A stretch of DNA of 16,049 nucleotides from JAVBNC01 sp031551765 (GTDB lineage Bacteria; Desulfobacterota; Desulfovibrionia; Desulfovibrionales; Desulfovibrionaceae): positions 1 through 16,049 of the forward strand of contig JAVBNC010000045.1 in assembly GCA_031551765.1 (NCBI GenBank). The letters are read 5' to 3'. Below, piece by piece: positions 1 through 5,771 of this stretch. Position numbers and translations under genes: made by a program. How positions within the stretch are numbered: position 1 is the first letter of the stretch; each line of letters opens with the position of its first letter. The notes beneath the pieces were generated by a model. The model worked only from the letters and a program-made list of their open reading frames with translations, was not told the DNA's origin and ran no database searches.

Positions 1-45
1 CCCCCGGACCCCCAACCCCCTTCCAAAGAACTTTGACAGGGGTAT
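1..45 (+). repeat. Partial post-gene repeat arm (family A-like) at window edge
   Basis: This C-rich stretch ends in GACAGGGGTA at 35-44. The same 10-mer appears on the opposite strand at 8182-8191, next to the family A copy behind the hydrolase gene. The simplest reading is that a rightward gene ends just left of the window and carries its own repeat, facing the copy behind prfA with the 68-93 terminator between them. Only the edge is visible, so the assignment is tentative. Confidence 0.3.
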
Positions 46-67
46 GGGGACGTTTCTCTGTGATAAA

Positions 68-93
68 GCGGCGCCGTACAATGACGGCGCCGC
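68..93. terminator. Bidirectional intrinsic terminator after prfA
   Basis: A perfect 10-bp stem (GCGGCGCCGT at 68-77 with ACGGCGCCGC at 84-93) closes a 6-nt loop. On the + strand it is followed by CCTTTTG and on the - strand by TTTATC, so it can act in both directions, although both T tracts are short. It lies about 145 bp past the prfA stop and would end the leftward rpmE-DUF1385-prfA transcript as well as any rightward gene entering from the left. Confidence 0.6.
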
Positions 94-151
94 CCTTTTG
101 ATTCTATCAAGTCAGCACCCGCCAGTTCACGTGAGCGCTAGCCTTTTATCC

Positions 152-234
152 ACCCTGAACGGGTTCCAAGGGGCGCGCCCCTTGGCGGGTGTAGGGCAGC
201 GCCCTGCTGCGATTTTTAATTGGCTTCGACAGCT
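152..234 (-). repeat. Family A post-gene hairpin-pair repeat, copy R1 (after prfA)
   Basis: Read on the - strand just after the prfA stop: motif AGCTGTCGAAGCCA (234-221), a small hairpin AGGGC/GCCCT (193-205), then a 20-bp perfect palindrome CCAAGGGG-CGCG-CCCCTTGG (166-185), then GGAACCC and a CAGGGTG tail. The same order recurs after metY (7999-8081) and, interrupted, after the hydrolase gene (8191-8393). The site where family B inserts in other copies is an unoccupied TA here (217-218), so R1 serves as an empty-site reference. Function is unknown; stabilising mRNA 3' ends or slowing transcription are possible roles. Confidence 0.75.
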
Positions 235-238
235 TCTT

Positions 239-1309
239 TTACACGTTGGACTGCGCTTTCAGCGCCTCGGTCTGGGCGGCGGTGGTCAGGGCGTCGACCA
301 GTTCCTGGATATCGCCTTCCATGACCGCGTCGAGCTTGTACAGGGTGAGGTTGACGCGGTGGTCGGTGACGCGGCCCTGGGGGAAATTGTAGGTGCGGAT
401 GCGCTCGGAACGGTCGCCGGAGCCCACCTGGGCGCGGCGGTTTTCCGCCTGTTCGGCGTGCAGGCGGTCCTGCTCGGCCTGGAGCAGGCGGCTGGCCAGC
501 ACCTTCAGGGCCTTGGCCTTGTTTTTGTGCTGGGACTTTTCGTCCTGCATGGCCACCACGATGCCGGTGGGAATGTGGGTGACGCGCACGGCGGAGTCCG
601 TGGTGTTGACCGACTGGCCGCCGGGACCGGAAGAGCGGTAGACGTCGAAACGCAGGTCTTCCGGCCGCATGTTGATGTCGGCTTCCTCGGCCTCGGCCAT
701 GATGGCGACCGTGGCGGCGGAGGTGTGGATGCGGCCCTGGGATTCGGTGACCGGCACGCGCTGCACGCGGTGGGTGCCGGCTTCATATTTCAGATGGCTG
801 TAAGCCTTGTTCCCGGCGAGCAGCGCGATGATTTCCTTGTACCCGCCCGTGCCGGTTTCGCTCAGGGACATGACCTCCACTTTCCAGCCCCTGGACTCCG
901 CGTAACGGGAGTACATGCGGAAGAGGTCCGCCGCGAACAGGGCGGCTTCGTCCCCGCCGGTGCCGGCCCGGATTTCCAGAATGATGTTCTTGTCGTCCAA
1001 GGGGTCTTTGGGCAGCAGGAGGATGGTCAGCTCTTTTTCCAGGTCTTCCATGGCCTGTTCCAGGGACTTGCTTTCCTCCTGGGCCATGGCGCGCATGTCC
1101 GGGTCCGGGTCGTTCAGCATGAGCTTGCTTTCCGCGAGCTGGGTGCGCAATTCCTTGTAGTTGCGGAAACGGTCCACCACTTCTTTCAGATCCGCATGGG
1201 CCTTGGTGAGCTTGCGGTAGCGCTCCTGGTCGGAAAGCACGTCCGGCGAGGAGAGCTGCTGTACCAGATCCTCAAAGCGGCGTTCGAGATTTTCAAGCTT
1301 GGCGAACAT
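239..1309 (-). CDS. prfA: Peptide chain release factor 1 (RF1)
   Basis: Cytoplasmic class I release factor that reads UAA and UAG in the ribosomal A site and triggers peptide release. The 356-aa product matches the usual RF1 length of about 360. The codon-recognition tripeptide is PVT at 186-188, the RF1-type P-x-T, which separates it from RF2 (SPF). The catalytic GGQ is at 230-232 in SSGPGGQSVNT, whose Gln is normally methylated by PrmC. I chose the ATG at 1309 because it gives the family N-terminus (MFAKLENLERRFEDL) and has GGAG 10 nt upstream; the earlier ATG at 1345 has no ribosome-binding site. The start lies 17 bp inside the end of the DUF1385 gene, suggesting translational coupling. 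No prmC follows: downstream come a family A repeat and a terminator. Confidence 0.97.
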   Translation of the reverse strand: MFAKLENLERRFEDLVQQLSSPDVLSDQERYRKLTKAHADLKEVVDRFRNYKELRTQLAESKLMLNDPDPDMRAMAQEESKSLEQAMEDLEKELTILLLPKDPLDDKNIILEIRAGTGGDEAALFAADLFRMYSRYAESRGWKVEVMSLSETGTGGYKEIIALLAGNKAYSHLKYEAGTHRVQRVPVTESQGRIHTSAATVAIMAEAEEADINMRPEDLRFDVYRSSGPGGQSVNTTDSAVRVTHIPTGIVVAMQDEKSQHKNKAKALKVLASRLLQAEQDRLHAEQAENRRAQVGSGDRSERIRTYNFPQGRVTDHRVNLTLYKLDAVMEGDIQELVDALTTAAQTEALKAQSNV

Positions 1310-2441
1310 AGGGGGCTGACTCCAGGCGGCTGAAGGCGGGAACATGGATAGGCGCGGCAGCGTCGTCGCCCAGGGCTTCGTGCAGGGCCACCAGCGCCAC
1401 TTCCAGCTGCGCGGTGTCCGGCTCGCGGGTGGTCAGCCGCTGCAGCAGCATGCCCGGCGCGCGCAGGGCAAAGGCGATGAACCCGTCCGGCAAAGCGGCG
1501 GCGTAGCGGATGGTTTCGTAGGCCAGGGCGCTGATGGGCGCCATGAGCAGCAGTTTGACGCCCACAATGCCCGCGTGGCGCAGCAGCGCGCTTTCCGGGT
1601 ACCAGAACAGCAGAATGAGCGGCACCAGCACGGCGTGCAGCACGATGGAAATGACCAGCACGAACAGCATGAAGGTTGTGCCGCAGCGCGGGTGCAGACG
1701 GGTCTGGAGCCGCGCGCTTTCCACGTCCACGTCCGCATGGTCCGTATCGCGGTTTTCGTAGGCCCAGATCACCTTGTGCTCCGCGCCGTGGTATTCGAAC
1801 ACCCGGCGGATGTCCGGCAGGCGGGAAATGGCGATGATGTAGCCCAGAAAAATGGCGGCCTTGAACAGCCCGTCCCAAAGGTGGAAACTGAGGCCTTCCA
1901 TGTCGCTGGAAAGGCCCAGAAGCCGGACGCCCACGGTGATCAAATGCGGCAGCACCACGAACAGCAGCACGGCGAACCCAATGGCCGAGGCCAGGGTGAG
2001 CGCCAGGTGCCAGGGTTTGAGTTCCTCGCCTTCGCCTTCCAGGGCGACTTCCGCGGAAAAATTCAGGGCCTTGATGCCGTTGACCAGGGTTTCCAGCAGC
2101 ACGGGAAAGCCGCGCAAAAAGGGCTTGCGTATCCAGGCCGCCGTGGAAAGGGAAAACCAGGAGCGGGACTGGACGGCGATGGTGCCGTCCGGCTTGCGCA
2201 CGGCGATGGCCAGCTGTTCCTTGTGCCGCATCATCACCCCTTCCATGACCGCCTGGCCGCCCACGGCAAGGCTTTCGCATTCTTCCGAGGCGGCGGAACC
2301 CAGTCCGCTCAGCGCCAAAAGAGCTGTGCGGGGCAGGGAGCGGAAGGGAGAAGGTGTGTGCACGGTGTTCTCGCGGTGACAGGCTAAAAGATGAAGACTC
2401 CCCGGAGTGGTATCCCCGGGGAGTGAAAAATCCGCCGGCAT
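1293..2441 (-). CDS. DUF1385 family membrane protein of unknown function
   Basis: Conserved integral membrane protein of the DUF1385 (YqhQ-like) family; the biochemical role is not known. Family marks are clear: GGQAVMEGVMMR at 61-72, RGFPVLLETLVNGIKAL near 110-125, HGAEHK at 218-223, HPRCGT at 250-255, and a closing LTTREPDTAQLEVAL near 336-350. Hydrophobic segments lie near 147-175, 190-207, 256-281 and 290-315, indicating about four membrane passes. The span given is the longest open frame from ATG 2441. That start has no good ribosome-binding site and would translate through the hairpin at 2397-2424, giving an N-terminus unlike the family, which normally begins only about 10-20 residues before GGQAVMEG. 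GTG at 2363 (356 aa) is a plausible alternative. The gene lies between rpmE and prfA, and its TGA stop overlaps the prfA start. Confidence 0.9.
   Translation of the reverse strand: MPADFSLPGDTTPGSLHLLACHRENTVHTPSPFRSLPRTALLALSGLGSAASEECESLAVGGQAVMEGVMMRHKEQLAIAVRKPDGTIAVQSRSWFSLSTAAWIRKPFLRGFPVLLETLVNGIKALNFSAEVALEGEGEELKPWHLALTLASAIGFAVLLFVVLPHLITVGVRLLGLSSDMEGLSFHLWDGLFKAAIFLGYIIAISRLPDIRRVFEYHGAEHKVIWAYENRDTDHADVDVESARLQTRLHPRCGTTFMLFVLVISIVLHAVLVPLILLFWYPESALLRHAGIVGVKLLLMAPISALAYETIRYAAALPDGFIAFALRAPGMLLQRLTTREPDTAQLEVALVALHEALGDDAAAPIHVPAFSRLESAPYVRQA
2397..2424 (-). terminator. Hairpin after rpmE: weak terminator or attenuator
   Basis: A 9-bp perfect stem (ACTCCCCGG 2397-2405 with CCGGGGAGT 2416-2424) has a 10-nt loop and lies 30 bp past the rpmE stop. 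Going leftward it is followed by CTTCATCTTTTAG, a T-rich but interrupted tail. This could let the abundant ribosomal protein be made in excess of the downstream DUF1385 protein and RF1. It also argues that the real DUF1385 start lies beyond the hairpin. Confidence 0.45.
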
Positions 2442-2453
2442 GGCCGGGCTGGG

Positions 2454-2669
2454 CTAGCTTTTGGCGGGAGCGTTGGCGTACTTTTTGCGGAAGCGGTCAA
2501 TACGGCCGGCCGTGTCCACAAAGCGCTGCTTGCCCGTGTAAAAGGGGTGGCAGTTGGAGCATATTTCCACATGCACGCTGGCGCCTTTGGTGGAAAGCGC
2601 CTCGCTTTCATACCCGCAGGCGCAGGTGATTTTGGCCTTGTGGGTATTGGGGTGAATCTTGTCTTTCAT
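2454..2669 (-). CDS. rpmE: 50S ribosomal protein L31, zinc-binding form
   Basis: The 71-aa protein of the large ribosomal subunit, involved in the bridge to the small subunit. The N-terminus MKDKIHPNTHKAKITCACGY and the ICSNCHPFYTGKQRFVDTAGR segment are diagnostic. Four cysteines (C16, C18, C37, C40) form the zinc-binding set of the C+ type of L31, as opposed to the zinc-free paralogue used in zinc starvation. The ATG at 2669 has a strong ribosome-binding site, AGAGGAG, 6 nt upstream, so the start is firm. It is the first gene of a leftward operon with the DUF1385 gene and prfA, and is divergent from tlyA. Confidence 0.98.
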   Translation of the reverse strand: MKDKIHPNTHKAKITCACGYESEALSTKGASVHVEICSNCHPFYTGKQRFVDTAGRIDRFRKKYANAPAKS

Positions 2670-2703
2670 AACAAACTCCTCTAGGGAAGTGACGGAACGG
2701 AGG

Positions 2704-2732
2704 TATCTACCCTTGGGCGCGATTTTTGGCAA
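2704..2732 (-). promoter_or_regulatory. Candidate sigma-70 promoter for the rpmE operon
   Basis: On the - strand TTGCCA (2732-2727, 5 of 6 to the -35 consensus) is followed after exactly 17 nt by TAGATA (2709-2704, a weak -10). The predicted start would leave a leader of about 28 nt before the rpmE ATG with its strong ribosome-binding site. The location and spacing are good but the -10 match is poor. Confidence 0.4.
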
Positions 2733-2819
2733 GGGGAATCTGCGCGGGAATCCTTTAAAATTCACAGCGCGGGCCTGAGGCCGCATGCCGTTCCGCAACC
2801 AGAAAGAAGTATAAGCAGC

Positions 2820-3584
2820 ATGGCGAAAAAGGAAAGAGCCGATCAACTGACAACGGAACAGGGCCTGGCGGAAAGCCGTGAACAGGCCAAGCGTCTGATT
2901 ATGGCCGGGCTTCTCTACCGGCAGTTGCCCTCCGGCGCCTGGGAACGGGTGGACAAGCCGGGCCGGGCGCTGGACATGGACACCCCCCTGGAACTCCAGG
3001 GGCAGGAGCGTTTCGTCAGCCGGGGAGCGTACAAACTGCTCACCGCGCTGGAGGCCTTCAGCCTGCCGGTGCAAGGGGCCGTGGCCCTGGACGCGGGCGC
3101 GTCCACCGGCGGGTTCACGGACTGCCTGCTCCAGCACGGCGCGGCGCGGGTCTATGCCGTGGACGTGGGCCATGGGCAATTGCACGAAAAGCTGCGCGCC
3201 GACCCCAGGGTCTTGAACCTGGAGCGCACCAACCTGCGTTCCGCCGGGCCGGACCTGTTGCCGGAAACCGTGGACCTGGTGGTGGCGGACGTTTCGTTCA
3301 TCTCGCTGACCCTGATCCTCGGGCCCTGCCTGCAATATTTAAAGGACGGCGGCCAGGTGGCCGCGCTGATCAAGCCGCAGTTCGAACTGGGCCCGGACGC
3401 CGCGCCCAAAGGCGTGGTGCGCGACGAAGCGCTGCGGCAACAGGCCGTGGACAAGGTCCTGGCGCACGCGGAAACGCTGGGTCTTGAATTGTTGGGGGTC
3501 AGGCCCGCCGGGGTCAAGGGTCCCAAGGGCAATCAGGAATTTATGGCGGTGTGGCGGTACGTTCGTCGAAAAATAGCGGAATAG
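2820..3584 (+). CDS. tlyA: TlyA family rRNA 2'-O-methyltransferase
   Basis: SAM-dependent methyltransferase of the TlyA family; characterised members 2'-O-methylate cytidines in 23S rRNA and in some cases 16S rRNA (C1920/C1409), which affects capreomycin sensitivity. Some homologues were annotated as hemolysins. The 254-aa protein has an N-terminal S4 RNA-binding domain (about 6-65) followed by an FtsJ/RrmJ-type Rossmann methyltransferase. The SAM loop LDAGASTGGFT is at 90-100 and the K-D-K-E catalytic set is K72, D157, K185 and E240. The ATG at 2820 gives the family N-terminus, although the ribosome-binding site (AAGAAG-like) is modest. It is transcribed alone, divergent from rpmE, and is followed by a family B repeat and a terminator. 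Confidence 0.93.
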   Translation: MAKKERADQLTTEQGLAESREQAKRLIMAGLLYRQLPSGAWERVDKPGRALDMDTPLELQGQERFVSRGAYKLLTALEAFSLPVQGAVALDAGASTGGFTDCLLQHGAARVYAVDVGHGQLHEKLRADPRVLNLERTNLRSAGPDLLPETVDLVVADVSFISLTLILGPCLQYLKDGGQVAALIKPQFELGPDAAPKGVVRDEALRQQAVDKVLAHAETLGLELLGVRPAGVKGPKGNQEFMAVWRYVRRKIAE

Positions 3585-3595
3585 GCTGACATCTT

Positions 3596-3712
3596 CAGAG
3601 CCGTTTTCGCTTCAAACAGTCGCTTGGCGGCGGGCAAAGCCCGCCTACGCCTATTTGGCGGCAAGGATTTGGTGACAAATCCTTGCGGGTATTTCAAGTA
3701 TGAAATGCTCTG
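3596..3712 (+). repeat. Family B MITE-like element, copy E1 (degenerate ends)
   Basis: A 117-bp copy of the element found at 8251, 10982 and 15910. It begins with the GAGC-terminus and a TTTCGCTT stretch, then has GGCGGGC-AAA-GCCCGCC (3629-3645), a perfect 10-bp hairpin GCAAGGATTT/AAATCCTTGC (3661-3686) and ATTTCA/TGAAAT (3691-3706), ending in ATGCTC. Its outer ends are CAGAGC/GCTCTG rather than TAGAGC/GCTCTA, so the flanking TA pair seen in other copies is not preserved here. It lies 11 bp past the tlyA stop. Confidence 0.75.
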
Positions 3713-3804
3713 TGTAGAAGCTGCCCCTCGCACGGGCCGCGTCTGCTTTCCCCTGGCCTTGCCGGGCGTTTGCATTACGAGAGTCACGGTCTCTGCCGGG
3801 AAAG

Positions 3805-3854
3805 AAAGCCTTCTTATTAAGGGAGGGTACCATACCCGGATAAAAAGGCTTTTT
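3805..3854. terminator. Terminator between convergent tlyA and carboxypeptidase genes
   Basis: An outer stem AAAGCCTT (3805-3812) / AAGGCTTT (3845-3852) runs into TTTTT on the + strand, and an inner hairpin GGGTA-CCA-TACCC (3825-3837) sits in its loop. On the - strand the structure is followed by CTTTCTTTCC. It can serve tlyA and, less strongly, the leftward carboxypeptidase gene. The rest of the 412-bp spacer (3585-3996) holds family B copy E1, about 90 bp of unassigned sequence (3713-3804), and a diverged family A copy. Confidence 0.5.
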
Positions 3855-3900
3855 GACGCAGACAGAAACAAAGAAACCGCAGCGCAAACAAACCGTGAAG

Positions 3901-3965
3901 GAGGTTCCCAAGGCATTTGCCTTCGGGGGTCCAGCAGGCGCGGCCCATGCGAGGCCTGCCCTGCT
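3901..3965 (-). repeat. Diverged family A hairpin pair after the carboxypeptidase gene
   Basis: Read on the - strand after the stop at 3997: GCAGGC/GCCTGC arms (3954-3959 with 3934-3939), then AAGGCA-TT-TGCCTT (3910-3923), then GGGAACC. The order matches family A copies behind prfA and metY (GC hairpin, AAGG..CCTT hairpin, GGAACC), but the sequences have drifted and the GTCGAAG motif is missing. Orientation relative to the gene is the same as in the other copies. Confidence 0.45.
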
Positions 3966-3996
3966 CCGATTCTTCACGAACTCCAGTTTCTTGCCG

Positions 3997-5184
3997 CTAG
4001 CCGCCGGCTTCCGGGGAAACCTTGCTCTTGGCGTACTGGGCGGCGGTACTTTTTTTCGCTGTGCTCGTCTGGGGCTGCCTCGCCTTGCTGGAGGTTGTGG
4101 CCGCGACCTTCGCGGAAGTAACGCTCTTTTTCTTCTGGACTTTGCCCTGGGAGGATTTGGCGCCTTTGGCCTTGGCGGCCTCCTGGTCCTTGGCGGCTTG
4201 CAGTTCCGCCGTGGCAAAGCCCTTTTCCACCATTTTAGTCGCCTCGTGCAGGCGCACGCTTTTGCTCGGGGCGCCCAGAAGCACGTTGACCAGCCGGGTA
4301 TTGCCCCTGCGGGCCGTGGTGATCAAATTGTAGCCGGATTCGCCCACGTAGCCGGTTTTCAGGCCGTCCACCCCTTCCATGCCCAGCAGGGGGTTGGTGT
4401 TGGGGGTATGGCCCCGGTGCGCCAGGTAGCGCTGGGTGTGGAACAGGGCCAGGGTTTCCGGGTGGGCGCTCAAGTAGCGGGTGGTCATGGCCAGCATGTC
4501 CCGGGCCGTGGTGTACTGGCCCTTGGCCGGCAGACCGTGCACGTTTTTGAACACGCTGCTGCGCATGCCCAGTTGTTTGGCCTTGGCGTTCATCAGCTTC
4601 ACAAAGGCGGCTTCGTTCCCGGCCACGTGCTGGGCGGCGGCCACGGCGGCGTCGTTGCCGGAAGCTATGGCCATGCCCTTCATCAATTCCCGCAGCGGGA
4701 GCTTTTCGCCGGTCATCAGGCTCATGTGCGAGCCGCCCGTGGCCGCGGCCTTGGCGCTGACCGTAACGGTTTCGTTCAGGGATACCTTCCCGGCCTTGAC
4801 CTGGTCCATGACCACGAACATGGTCAGCACCTTGGTCAGGGAAGCGGGGGGAATGAGCCGGTCGGCGTTCTGTTCGTGCAGCACGCGTTTGCGGGTCAGG
4901 TCCAGGGTGATGGTGGACTTGACGTCGTAGTGGCCGGGTTTAATTTTACTGACTTGAGGGCTTTTGCGTTGGGGAGCCTTTTTGGGAGGGGCCGCCTTGG
5001 CTTGCTGTGCTTCTTTTTTGAGGGCGGCGGGTTGCTGCGCGGCGGCGAACAGGGGGAGCGCGGGCAGGCAGAGGCAGAAGCAGAAAACCAGTGCGCACAG
5101 GGCTGCCAGCCACGCGCGCGAAACGCGCCGCCAGGCCCGGGGCGCGGAGAGAGTGTTATGGACGAGATCAGTTACCGCGTGCAC
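3997..5184 (-). CDS. D-alanyl-D-alanine carboxypeptidase (PBP5/6-like, peptidase S11)
   Basis: Exported serine peptidase that trims the terminal D-Ala from peptidoglycan pentapeptides in the periplasm. The three active-site motifs are intact: S115-L-T-K118, S175-G-N177 and K276-T-G278. A hydrophobic signal segment covers about 24-48 (ending PLFAAA). The catalytic domain (about 85-325) is flanked by unusual basic linkers: residues 50-85 are rich in Ala, Lys, Gln and Pro, and 330-395 are rich in Lys, Ala, Ser and Thr. The tail stands in place of the PBP5 C-terminal beta domain and amphipathic anchor, so anchoring must differ. The start is a GTG at 5184 with GGAG 7 nt upstream. It is transcribed alone, convergent with tlyA. 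The match to family is firm; the exact paralogue (DacA/C/D) cannot be assigned. Confidence 0.93.
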   Translation of the reverse strand: MHAVTDLVHNTLSAPRAWRRVSRAWLAALCALVFCFCLCLPALPLFAAAQQPAALKKEAQQAKAAPPKKAPQRKSPQVSKIKPGHYDVKSTITLDLTRKRVLHEQNADRLIPPASLTKVLTMFVVMDQVKAGKVSLNETVTVSAKAAATGGSHMSLMTGEKLPLRELMKGMAIASGNDAAVAAAQHVAGNEAAFVKLMNAKAKQLGMRSSVFKNVHGLPAKGQYTTARDMLAMTTRYLSAHPETLALFHTQRYLAHRGHTPNTNPLLGMEGVDGLKTGYVGESGYNLITTARRGNTRLVNVLLGAPSKSVRLHEATKMVEKGFATAELQAAKDQEAAKAKGAKSSQGKVQKKKSVTSAKVAATTSSKARQPQTSTAKKSTAAQYAKSKVSPEAGG

Positions 5185-5354
5185 CTGGTAGCTCCGGCAG
5201 CAAAGTGGTTGTACGCGCCGCGGCGGTCGTGGTATACTGACATCAGCGCGGCGGCGGAGCTGTTTTTAAAAAAGACGACGCTCCGCATCGGGGCCAAATT
5301 GGCGCACAACAAATAGAGCCGTTTAAGCAATGGTTGCCGCCAGTTAAAAATATC

Positions 5355-5369
5355 CTAGAAATTATCTAG
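5355..5369. promoter_or_regulatory. Palindrome CTAGA-AATTA-TCTAG, possible operator
   Basis: Perfect 5-bp arms flank a 5-bp spacer in the AT-rich block, about 400 bp before metA and 170 bp before the carboxypeptidase start. The geometry suits a dimeric repressor, but no regulator is in the window and a second copy was not found. Confidence 0.25.
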
Positions 5370-5422
5370 AATATATGTTTAGCTGACCATGCGCTTTTTG
5401 GCCCAAGACGTCAATATCCAAC

Positions 5423-5452
5423 TGGACGTTTATACACATTTTTTTGTATATC
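5423..5452 (+). promoter_or_regulatory. Weak candidate promoter for the metA leader
   Basis: TGGACG (5423-5428) and TATATC (5447-5452) are spaced by 18 nt. Each matches the consensus at 4 of 6 positions. TATACA/TGTATA inverted arms (5431-5450) overlap the spacer and the -10. If correct, the metA-metY transcript has a leader of roughly 310 nt. Confidence 0.25.
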
Positions 5453-5513
5453 TTCGGCCCGCCTTGCCAAGGTGGGTAAAAAAAACGGACTTTGCTGCCG
5501 ACAAGGAATGAGT

Positions 5514-5705
5514 ATGAGACACCAGTTCCGCGCCCTTTGCGGCCCGCAGCAGCTTTTCCTTGCCGCTCACAGTTCCGCGCGCCTTTCTCCCGTCCGCGCC
5601 CGGGAACCGATGGTCCTCTCTTTCATGCGGCAGGCCGCCGGCATGCGACAGCCCCTGGTCTCCCCCACCGCTGCGTGGGGCCAGGGGCGGAACCGCGCCG
5701 GCTGA
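5514..5705 (+). CDS. Possible 63-aa upstream ORF in the metA leader
   Basis: The ATG at 5514 has AAGGA 6 nt upstream and opens a 63-codon frame ending in TGA, 66 nt before metA. About four fifths of its third positions are G or C, above the second positions, which is a coding-like pattern for this genome. The product starts MRHQFRALCGPQQLF and contains Met at positions 1, 33, 38 and 44. I recognise no family. It may be a leader peptide, a small protein or a chance frame in a GC-rich leader. Its last 20 codons overlap the hairpin at 5651-5688, so translation would open that hairpin. Confidence 0.25.
   Translation: MRHQFRALCGPQQLFLAAHSSARLSPVRAREPMVLSFMRQAAGMRQPLVSPTAAWGQGRNRAG
5651..5688 (+). 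other. Strong GC hairpin in the metA leader
   Basis: An outer stem GCCCCTGG (5651-5658) / CCAGGGGC (5681-5688) and an inner stem CCCCAC (5663-5668) / GTGGGG (5675-5680) close a 6-nt loop, with a 4-nt bulge on the left. No T tract follows, so this is not an intrinsic terminator. A second hairpin, CGGGCC/GGCCCG, follows at 5711-5731. Both lie just before the metA ribosome-binding site. Confidence 0.5.
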
Positions 5706-5771
5706 GGGATCGGGCCCGCCAACGCGGCCCGGCATGACGCACCTACTGCTTTTGATTGAAAGGAACAGACC

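Larger units (their letters stand above)
5185..5771. other. 587-bp divergent intergenic region before metA
   Basis: This region separates the leftward carboxypeptidase from rightward metA. From 5185 to about 5320 it is GC-rich, with GCGGAGC/GCTCCGC arms around a T/A run near 5256-5290. From about 5320 to 5480 it is clearly AT-rich for this genome and holds a palindrome (5355-5369), TATACA/TGTATA arms (5431-5450) and a hairpin CCCGCCTTG/CAAGGTGGG (5458-5476). From 5500 on it is GC-rich again, with a possible small ORF and strong hairpins. I did not recognise a known riboswitch. Regulation of metA by this long leader is likely but is inferred only from size and structure. Confidence 0.5.

Noticed and set aside
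44..1333. Long rightward open frame (429 codons) opposite prfA
   Set aside because: It is antisense to a firmly identified RF1 gene, has Gly/Val/Ala/His-rich low-complexity composition typical of GC-rich shadow frames, and matches no domain I know.
1309..1345. Upstream ATG (1345) as the prfA start
   Set aside because: It adds 12 residues not found in RF1 proteins and lacks a ribosome-binding site, while ATG 1309 has GGAG upstream and the family N-terminus.
3651..4217. Leftward 188-codon frame overlapping the carboxypeptidase 3' end
   Set aside because: It runs through the repeat elements and terminator hairpins of the spacer and overlaps the carboxypeptidase tail in another frame. No ribosome-binding site or family supports it.
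5458..5731. A known SAM riboswitch before metA
   Set aside because: I looked for S-box (SAM-I) and SAM-II signature stretches and did not see them. Hairpins exist but do not fit those folds by eye; an Infernal search would settle it.
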